NCBI GenBank assembly: GCA_965261015.1 | Contig: CBDHCC010000001.1 | Span: 248,001-312,000 of the forward strand | Length of the DNA: 64,000 bases | Direction of reading: 5' to 3' | From: CBDHCC01 sp965261015 | GTDB taxonomy: Bacteria; Pseudomonadota; Alphaproteobacteria; Sphingomonadales; Sphingomonadaceae | In this document: in pieces, positions 58,263 to 64,000 of the stretch | Numbering within the stretch: the first letter of the stretch is position 1 | Layout: every line of letters begins with the position of its first letter | Made by a program: the position numbers and the translations under genes | Notes under the pieces: model-generated | What the model was told of the DNA's origin: nothing | The model's input: only the letters and a program-made list of their open reading frames with translations | The model's database searches: none

Positions 58263-59641
58263 CGGGGCACGACCGACGCGACGTGGTCGGCGACGGCGTC
58301 CGTGTCGGCGGGCAGGGTGACGCAGCGTTCCTGGCGTTCGAACAGGTCGCCCAGGCGCGGCGGCAGGCCGGGGCGCAGCCCCGTGGCGCGCTCCACCGCG
58401 TCCGGGAACTTGGCCGGGTGCGCGGTGGCCAGCGTGACGACGGGCACGTCCGCGGGCAGGCTGGCCCCCACTTCCCACGCGGCGGCGAGCCCGATGGCGG
58501 TGTGCGGATCGACGATCTCGCCCGCGCGGTCCTTGGCCCGCGTCATCGCCAGGGTCATTCCGGCGGCGTCCACCGCGCGACTGTCGAACAGGGGCCGGCT
58601 GGCCTCCCGCCAGTCGTGCGGCAGGGAGAGGGCGCCGGTTCCCTCGAACACCCCCATATGCTCCGCGACCCGCGACGCTCCGCCGAACTGCGCCAGCAGC
58701 CGCTCGAAGTTCGACGACACTTGGATGTCCATGGACGGCGCGGCGGTGGGTGTGACCGCGCCGGCGGAATAGTCGCCGTCCGCGAGCGCGCGGTGCAGGA
58801 TGTCATTGTCGTTCGTCGCCACGATCAGCCGCTCGATCGGCACTCCCACGGCGGCCGCCGCATAGCCGGCGAAGGCATTGCCGAAATTGCCCGTCGGAAC
58901 GCTGAAGGCGACGCGGCGGTCCGGCGCGCCCAGCCGGACGGCGGCGACGGCATAATAGACGATCTGCGGCAACAACCGCGCCCAGTTGATCGAGTTCACA
59001 GCCGACAAGGTGTGGCCCGCCAACCCCGGATGCCGGAACAGCGCCTTCACGATCCGCTGCGCGTCGTCGAAGCTGCCTTCGATCGCGACGTTGTGGACAT
59101 TTGGGCTGAGCACCGTCGTCATCTGGCGGCGCTGCACGGCACTCACCCGCCCGGCCGGGTGCAGCATCACGACGTCCAGCCCGGCGCGTCCCGCCAGCGC
59201 GGCGATGGCCGCCGACCCGGTGTCCCCCGACGTCGCCCCGATCAGCGTCAGCGGGCGCTCGGCGAACCGTTCGAACAGCAGCGCGAGCAGCTGCAGCGCC
59301 ACGTCCTTGAACGCCAGGGTCGGCCCGTGGAACAGCTCGAGCAGCCAGTGCCGCTCGTCCAGCTGGACGAGCGGGGCCACGGCCGCGTGGTCGAAGGTTG
59401 CGTAGGCGCGGGTGGTGAGCGCGAGGAGTTCGTCCGCATCCAGCACGTCCGCGGTGAACGGAGCCATGACCCGCGCCGCGACCTCCGCATAGGGGCGGCC
59501 CGCCAGGTCTCGGAGCGCCTCCGTCGACAGGGTGGGCCACTCTTCGGGCAGGTACAGACCACCATCGGGGGCCAGCCCCGCCATCGTCGCGCCGCGAAAG
59601 TCGACCGATGGCGAGCCGCCGCGTGTGGAACGGTAGCGCAT
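58259..59641 (-). CDS. thrC: Threonine synthase
   Basis: 460 residues. MRYRSTRGGSPSVDF, LAPDGGLYLPEEWP, and the PLP-lysine block FHGPTLAFKDVALQ (Lys112) are hallmarks of the long fungal/proteobacterial ThrC. GATSGDTGSAAIAALAG and VPTGNFGNAFAGYAA are the phosphate and cofactor loops. It converts phosphohomoserine to threonine. It follows surf1 by 2 bp, and the cytochrome oxidase operon therefore appears to continue into it. Confidence 0.97.
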   Translation of the reverse strand: MRYRSTRGGSPSVDFRGATMAGLAPDGGLYLPEEWPTLSTEALRDLAGRPYAEVAARVMAPFTADVLDADELLALTTRAYATFDHAAVAPLVQLDERHWLLELFHGPTLAFKDVALQLLALLFERFAERPLTLIGATSGDTGSAAIAALAGRAGLDVVMLHPAGRVSAVQRRQMTTVLSPNVHNVAIEGSFDDAQRIVKALFRHPGLAGHTLSAVNSINWARLLPQIVYYAVAAVRLGAPDRRVAFSVPTGNFGNAFAGYAAAAVGVPIERLIVATNDNDILHRALADGDYSAGAVTPTAAPSMDIQVSSNFERLLAQFGGASRVAEHMGVFEGTGALSLPHDWREASRPLFDSRAVDAAGMTLAMTRAKDRAGEIVDPHTAIGLAAAWEVGASLPADVPVVTLATAHPAKFPDAVERATGLRPGLPPRLGDLFERQERCVTLPADTDAVADHVASVVPR

Positions 59642-59643
59642 CG

Positions 59644-60303
59644 TCACCCGCGACTGGGGGGAGAGGACGGCGGCACTCCGCCCGCCCGCCGCGCCCGACG
59701 CAGCAGGGCGAAGCCGTAGATCACCAGGGCGATCAGCGCGAAGGCGAACCACTGGACGGCATAGGCCAGATGGTTGTCCGGTATGGCGGTGGGATCCGGT
59801 CGGGCCGACGGACGCAGTCCGGGGGCCGGGCGGTCCAGGACCAGCATCGCTTCGGCCACCGGCCGGTCGCCGGTCAGACGGCCGAGCAGGCTGGTGCTCG
59901 TGGGCGCGGGGACCAGCGTGCCGACGACCGGACCGGGCGGAAGCGTCACGGTCGCGTCGAAGCGAGCGGCGACGCCCGCTTCCACCAATAGTCCCGGCCC
60001 TTCCGCGCCCGGTGCGCACCGCACGAACAGGCGATAGCCCGTGGCACCGGACGCGTCCTCGCCTCCGCGAGAGGTGGCGGGCCCGTGGGACAGGCACATC
60101 CCGGTCGCCCGCCGGAACATCAGTTCGGGCCGAGGCGCGCCGAACACCGGCACCGCCGTGGGCGGCAGCGCCAGATGTCGCGCGTACAGATCCTTCAACG
60201 CCCGCTTCTCGTCCGCGCGGTCGAGCTGCCACACGCCCAGCGCGACCATCGCCGCCGCGGCCAGCAGCACGACGATCGTGGGCACGACGGGCAGTCGCCT
60301 CAT
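59644..60303 (-). CDS. SURF1 family cytochrome oxidase assembly protein
   Basis: 219 residues, ATGA overlap with the DUF983 gene. Two membrane helices: VVPTIVVLLAAAAMVALGVWQLDRADEK at the N-terminus and YAVQWFAFALIALVIYGFALLRR at the C-terminus. GVWQLDRADEKRAL and NNHLAYAVQWF-type blocks (here DNHLAYAVQWF) are the SURF1 signature. It delivers haem a to subunit I. Confidence 0.92.
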   Translation of the reverse strand: MRRLPVVPTIVVLLAAAAMVALGVWQLDRADEKRALKDLYARHLALPPTAVPVFGAPRPELMFRRATGMCLSHGPATSRGGEDASGATGYRLFVRCAPGAEGPGLLVEAGVAARFDATVTLPPGPVVGTLVPAPTSTSLLGRLTGDRPVAEAMLVLDRPAPGLRPSARPDPTAIPDNHLAYAVQWFAFALIALVIYGFALLRRARRAGGVPPSSPPSRG

Positions 60304-60692
60304 GGGCGCGCGCTCCGGTGGCGACCTTCGCGCGCGCCGCGGCGGAACTCGCTCGCCAGCAGCCATCCCTTCGTGACGCGCAGACCGCCGACCACCAGCA
60401 CCAGCGTCAGCGGAAGCCACAGGACGACATGGAGCCACAGCGGCGGCTCTGCCGTCAGCTCCAGCGCGATCGCCAGGATCACCACCAGTCCACCGGCCAA
60501 CGCGGTCACGAACGCCGCCGGACCGTCGCCGACGTTGAACTCCGTGAAGTCGAGCTGGCACGCGCGGCAGCGATCATTGAGGCTCAGCGCGCCGGCGAAC
60601 AGCGTGGAGGCCCCGCATCGGGGGCACAGGCCCCGCAGGCCGACCGCGAGCGCGGACGGGCGCGCGGCGGCGCTCATCCCGCGCGCGGGCAT
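60300..60692 (-). CDS. DUF983 membrane protein
   Basis: 130 residues from ATG 60692 with AAGGGTG upstream; ATG 60677 is possible. Two zinc-finger-like pairs, CPRCG and CRACQ, are followed by two membrane helices (PAAFVTALAGGLVVILAIALEL and LWLHVVLWLPLTLVLVVGGLR). DUF983 is regularly found between ctaE and surf1 in alphaproteobacterial oxidase operons. Its role in oxidase assembly is inferred. Confidence 0.87.
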   Translation of the reverse strand: MPARGMSAAARPSALAVGLRGLCPRCGASTLFAGALSLNDRCRACQLDFTEFNVGDGPAAFVTALAGGLVVILAIALELTAEPPLWLHVVLWLPLTLVLVVGGLRVTKGWLLASEFRRGAREGRHRSARP

Positions 60693-60696
60693 CGGG

Positions 60697-61515
60697 TCAC
60701 CCTTGGGTGGCCGCGCCCCAGCCGCCCCAGACATAGATCGACAGGAACAGGAACAGCCACACCACGTCGACGAAGTGCCAGTACCAGGCCGCCGCCTCGA
60801 ACCCGAAATGCTGACGCGGCGTGAAGTCGCCGCGATAGGCGCGGACAAGGCAGACGCTCAAAAAGATCGTGCCGATGATCACGTGCGCGCCATGGAACCC
60901 GGTCGCCATGAAAAAGGACGAGCCATAGTTCAAGCCGGCGAACGGAAAGGGCGCTTCGGAATATTCGTAGGCCTGGATGGCGGAAAACAGCACGCCGAGG
61001 CCGATCGTCGCCCACAGCCCCATCTTCAGCCCTTTGCGATCGCCGTGGAGCAGCGCGTGGTGCGCCCAGGTGACCGTCGTGCCGGAGCACAGCAGGATCA
61101 GCGTGTTGAGCAATGGCAACTGGAAGGCCGGCAGAACCTCGATCGTCTCGGGCGGCCAGACACCCCCGATCTCCGTGATGCTGGAGGGGAACAGCGAGAA
61201 GTCGAACCAGGCCCAGAACCACCCGACGAAGAACATCACTTCCGACGCGATGAACAGGATCATTCCATAGCGCAGGTGCAGGGACACGACGGGGGTGTGG
61301 AACCCTTCGTGGCTTTCCTTCACCACGTCCGCCCACCACGAGAACATGGTGAACAACACACCGGCCAATCCCGCCAGGAACACCCAGCCGCCGCCGGCAT
61401 AGTCGTGCATCCACAACGCGCCGCCGGTGGTCATCGCGAGCGCCGAGAACGAGCCGATCAGCGGCCAGGCGGAGGGCGGCAGGATGTGATAGTCGTGAGT
61501 CTTGGCACCGGCCAT
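60697..61515 (-). CDS. ctaE: Cytochrome c oxidase subunit III
   Basis: 272 residues from ATG 61515 with AAGGGA upstream. Seven membrane helices; HDYHILPPSAWPLIGS, HTPVVSLHLRYGMILFIASEVMFFVGWFWAWFD (with the conserved Glu), and ATGFHGAHVIIGTIFLSVCLVR, EAAAWYWHFVDVVWLFLFLSIYVWG are diagnostic. It stabilises the oxidase core. Part of the ctaD-ctaB-ctaG-ctaE operon. Confidence 0.96.
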   Translation of the reverse strand: MAGAKTHDYHILPPSAWPLIGSFSALAMTTGGALWMHDYAGGGWVFLAGLAGVLFTMFSWWADVVKESHEGFHTPVVSLHLRYGMILFIASEVMFFVGWFWAWFDFSLFPSSITEIGGVWPPETIEVLPAFQLPLLNTLILLCSGTTVTWAHHALLHGDRKGLKMGLWATIGLGVLFSAIQAYEYSEAPFPFAGLNYGSSFFMATGFHGAHVIIGTIFLSVCLVRAYRGDFTPRQHFGFEAAAWYWHFVDVVWLFLFLSIYVWGGWGAATQG

Positions 61516-61555
61516 GGTCTTGAGATCCCTTGGGCCGTCGGGCGGCCCCTGTGTG

Positions 61556-62110
61556 TCAGCCGGCCTTTTGGACCGGAAAGAAGGTGTAGGACAAGGTGAT
61601 TTCCTCAACCCGGCGCGTTTCCGCGTCGTCCAGGATCGACGGGTCGACATAGAACAGCACGGGCATGCGCACGCTCTGCCCCGGCTGCAGCGTCTGCTCG
61701 GTGAAGCAGAAGCATTCCACCTTGGTGAAATACGCGCCCGCCAGATCGGGGGACACGTTGTAGCTGGCCTTGGCCGTCACGGCTTCGCTGGACGTATTGG
61801 TGGCGTCGTAGAAAGCCAGGGTCTGCGCCCCGATCGTGACCCGCACCTGGTTGCGTTCCGGTTTGAAGGTCCAGGGCACGCCGTTCACGGTGCCGTCGAA
61901 GCGCACGGACACGGTCTTGCCGGGAACCGGGCGCACTCCGGTCGCGGTCTCGACCCGCTGGGTCGTGCCACCAAAGCCCGTCACCTGGCAGAAAATGCGA
62001 TAGAGGGGCACGCTGGCATAGCCCAGGCAGGCCATGCCGACGACGATCATCACCATCGACAGCGCCGTGCGCCGCTTGGCGCGGTCGAGGGAGAGCGTGG
62101 CCGCGGTCAT
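61556..62110 (-). CDS. ctaG: Cytochrome c oxidase assembly protein CtaG (Cox11)
   Basis: 184 residues. One N-terminal membrane helix (ALSMVMIVVGMACLGYASVPLYRIFCQVTGFGG) precedes a periplasmic beta domain. The copper ligands are in KVECFCFTEQTLQPGQSVRMPVLFYVDP. It delivers copper to the CuB centre of subunit I. ATG overlaps the stop of the small protein upstream (ATGA). Confidence 0.95.
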   Translation of the reverse strand: MTAATLSLDRAKRRTALSMVMIVVGMACLGYASVPLYRIFCQVTGFGGTTQRVETATGVRPVPGKTVSVRFDGTVNGVPWTFKPERNQVRVTIGAQTLAFYDATNTSSEAVTAKASYNVSPDLAGAYFTKVECFCFTEQTLQPGQSVRMPVLFYVDPSILDDAETRRVEEITLSYTFFPVQKAG

Positions 62111-62250
62111 GCGCCGGTCATCTTGCGAACGGCGATGAAGAAGACGAGCACCGCCAGCGCGCCGAGCACCAGCGCGGTCACCAGGGCGCGGCTTCGCTGG
62201 CGCTGGCGCCAGGCTTCCGTCTGCGCCGGGGTCAGGCGATCGGGCTCCAT
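62107..62250 (-). CDS. Small single-pass membrane protein of the oxidase operon (CoxF-like)
   Basis: 47 residues, MEPDRLTPAQTEAWRQRQRSR at the start and one membrane helix (ALVTALVLGALAVLVFFIAVRKM). It is bounded by an overlap with ctaB (TGATG, 1 bp) on one side and ctaG (ATGA) on the other. That places it in the translational chain, so it is almost certainly expressed. Small proteins at this point in the operon are known in alphaproteobacteria but poorly studied. Confidence 0.78.
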   Translation of the reverse strand: MEPDRLTPAQTEAWRQRQRSRALVTALVLGALAVLVFFIAVRKMTGA

Positions 62251-63170
62251 CACCCGACCACCAGCGCGTCGACCGCGACCGCCGCGAACAGGGCGAACAG
62301 ATAGACGATGGAGATGGCGAACAGGCGCTTTTCCGGGCGCATGGTGTCCGCCTCCACGGTCCGTCGCGTCGCGACCGGCCAGGCGGCGGCGGCGAAGACG
62401 GCCGTCAGCGCGAGCGCGGCGACGCCGTAGATGTCGCCGGTCAGCCCCAAGGCCCACGGGGCCAGCGTCGCAACCGACAAGGCGACAGTGTACAGGCCGA
62501 TCTGTCGCCGAGTGACGGCCTCGCCCTTCACCACCGGCAGCATCGGGATGCCGGCGGCCGCGTAATCGGACCGCACGAACAGGCTCAACGCCCAGAAGTG
62601 CGGCGGCGTCCACAGGAAGATGATGGCGAACAGCAGCACTGGCAGCCAGGCGATCTGTCCGGTCGCAGCCACCCATCCGATCAGCGGCGGAAAGGCACCG
62701 GCCCCGCCGCCGACCACGATGTTCTGCGGCGTCGCGGGCTTCAGCCACATGGTGTAGACGACCGCGTAATAGACGATCGAGACGGCGAGGATGGTGGCCG
62801 CCAGCCAATTCGCCGCCAGGCCCATCAACGCGACCGAGAACACGCACAGGCCCACCCCGAACTGCAAGGCGGTGTCGCGCTCCATGCGCCCGGCCGGCAA
62901 CGGCCGCGCGGCGGTGCGGCGCATCTTGGCGTCGATGTCCGCTTCGTACCACTGGTTGAGCGCCGCCGACCCGCCCGCGCCAAGCGCGATGCACAGGATG
63001 GCCGCGAAGCCGAGGATGGGATCGACGGGCGCGCGCGAGGCGACCAGCCCGACCGCTCCGGTGAACACGACCAGGCTGACCACGCGCGGCTTCAGCAGCG
63101 CCCAGAAGTCGCGGGCGCTCGCCGGCAGGGGCAGGTCGGGGGCGACTGGAGGGTGCAGCAGGCTGGTCAT
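62250..63170 (-). CDS. ctaB: Protohaem IX farnesyltransferase (haem O synthase)
   Basis: 306 residues from ATG 63170, with nine or so membrane helices. The polyprenyl-diphosphate motif is NQWYEADIDAKMRRTAARPLPAG, and LKPATPQNIVVGGGAGAFPPLIGW and FLWTPPHFWALSLF are the other signatures. It farnesylates haem b to haem o for the aa3-type oxidase. Confidence 0.96.
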   Translation of the reverse strand: MTSLLHPPVAPDLPLPASARDFWALLKPRVVSLVVFTGAVGLVASRAPVDPILGFAAILCIALGAGGSAALNQWYEADIDAKMRRTAARPLPAGRMERDTALQFGVGLCVFSVALMGLAANWLAATILAVSIVYYAVVYTMWLKPATPQNIVVGGGAGAFPPLIGWVAATGQIAWLPVLLFAIIFLWTPPHFWALSLFVRSDYAAAGIPMLPVVKGEAVTRRQIGLYTVALSVATLAPWALGLTGDIYGVAALALTAVFAAAAWPVATRRTVEADTMRPEKRLFAISIVYLFALFAAVAVDALVVG

Positions 63171-63218
63171 GGCGTGGTCGCTTGCCGGCCCCGGCGCGAG
63201 GGCGGGGCCGGGCAAGCG

Positions 63219-64000
63219 TCAGTCGACCCGCGGCAGGGTTTCGAACTGGTGGTAGGGCGGCGGGCTGGACAATGTCCATTCCAGTGTCGTGGCACCCTCA
63301 CCCCAGTAATTGCCATCCACCCGGCGACCAGCCGCCAGCGACCAGATCACGTTCAGCAACCACACCCCGATGGACACCGCCATGATGACATAGCCCCACG
63401 AGGCGAGCGCGTTCCAGAACGCCTGCGTGTCCGGATAGTCCGGATAGCGACGCGGCATGCCCTGCAGCCCCAGGAAGTGCATCGGGAAGAACAGGACGTT
63501 CACGCCGACGAAGAACCCCCAGAAGTGCAACTGCCCCAGGAACTCGTTATACTGCTTGCCCGTCACCTTGCCGAACCAATAGTAGAAGCCGGCGAACAGC
63601 GCGAACACCGCACCCAGCGACAACACATAGTGGAAGTGCGCGACCACGTAATAGGTATCGTGCATGTAATTGTCGATGCCGCCATTGGCGAGCAACACGC
63701 CCGTAACGCCGCCGACGGTGAACATGAAGATAAAGCCCAGCGCCCACAGCATCGGCGTCTTGAAGGTGATCGAGCCACCCCACATCGTCGCGATCCACGA
63801 AAAGATCTTGATGCCGGTGGGCACCGCGATGACCATCGTGGCGGCAGTGAAATACATCTTCGTGTTCACGCTCAGGCCAGTGGTGAACATGTGGTGGGCC
63901 CACACGACGAACCCGACCGCGCCGATCGCCACCATGGCATAGGCCATGCCCAGGTAGCCGAACACCGGCTTGCGGCTGAAGGTGGCAATGATCTGGCTGA
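63219..64000 (-). CDS. ctaD: Cytochrome c oxidase subunit I, C-terminal part (5' end outside window)
   Basis: About 260 C-terminal residues are present; the frame is open to the right edge. VWAHHMFTTGLSVNTKMYFTAATMVIAVPTGIKIFSW contains two CuB-ligand histidines and the K-channel lysine. HDTYYVVAHFHYVLSLGAV has the haem a3 and haem a ligands. QGMPRRYPDYPD is the subunit I tail. The operon order is ctaD-ctaB-small protein-ctaG-ctaE-DUF983-surf1-thrC. Confidence 0.97.
   Translation of the reverse strand, partial: SQIIATFSRKPVFGYLGMAYAMVAIGAVGFVVWAHHMFTTGLSVNTKMYFTAATMVIAVPTGIKIFSWIATMWGGSITFKTPMLWALGFIFMFTVGGVTGVLLANGGIDNYMHDTYYVVAHFHYVLSLGAVFALFAGFYYWFGKVTGKQYNEFLGQLHFWGFFVGVNVLFFPMHFLGLQGMPRRYPDYPDTQAFWNALASWGYVIMAVSIGVWLLNVIWSLAAGRRVDGNYWGEGATTLEWTLSSPPPYHQFETLPRVD

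Overview
The window is a high-GC, gene-dense, contiguous piece of an alphaproteobacterial chromosome, most probably from the Sphingomonadaceae (Sphingomonas-like). The call rests on gene content and order: hemE-hemJ diverging from ppsR-maf-aroE-coaE, mnmE-mnmG-rsmG-parA-parB-holA-lptE-leuS, an aa3-type cytochrome oxidase operon with ctaB/ctaG/ctaE/DUF983/surf1, a DUF1491 gene, mmcB, and many GTG/TTG starts in ATGA, GTGA or TTGA overlaps. I see no rRNA, tRNA, CRISPR array, insertion sequence or phage gene.

The most important feature is the ppsR/hemE gap at about 16.59-16.86 kb. It has the expected make-up of the chromosomal replication origin: five TCCACA-core DnaA-box-like sites, a 42-bp AT-rich stretch beside hemE, three GANTC (CcrM-type) sites, and genes reading away on both sides. 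Three parS-like 16-mers (5795-5810, 15022-15037, 35170-35185) lie inside genes on both sides of it, and parA-parB is at 35.3-37.0 kb. This is therefore the origin and centromere domain of the chromosome.

Layout. 0-3.3 kb: end of a coniferyl-aldehyde-type dehydrogenase, a TetR regulator, a GNAT enzyme and an M1 aminopeptidase. 3.3-9.2 kb: tesA divergent from ybbA-ybbP, then an ABC-2 exporter pair. 9.2-10.4 kb: two secreted DUF4402-type proteins. 10.4-13.3 kb: a three-gene type III polyketide synthase / methyltransferase / flavoprotein operon, resembling phenolic-lipid and quinone clusters. 13.3-16.6 kb: msrB and the coaE-aroE-maf-ppsR operon. 16.6-30.3 kb: oriC, haem synthesis, mmcB, copper chaperone, a frameshifted metallopeptidase, PBP1A, dnaQ, hpf, ptsN, a cell-wall hydrolase, rho and terC. 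30.3-41.4 kb: a REP-like inverted repeat pair, dienelactone hydrolase, tRNA-modification genes, partition genes, holA, lptE and leuS. 41.4-47.0 kb: cofactor, repair and lipoprotein-transport genes. 47.2-55.4 kb: a surface-glycan-like cluster (two GT4 enzymes, a flippase, a CDP-glycerol transferase relative, a nucleotidyltransferase, a FemAB-like enzyme and a cupin). 55.5-64 kb: cytochrome b561, an RcnB-like protein, an orphan 2Fe-2S subunit, an rRNA methyltransferase, thrC and the cytochrome oxidase operon, which runs off the right edge.

All functional calls come from reading motifs and gene order; no database search was run. Starts were chosen from ribosome-binding sites, overlaps with upstream stops and signal peptides, and alternatives are noted.
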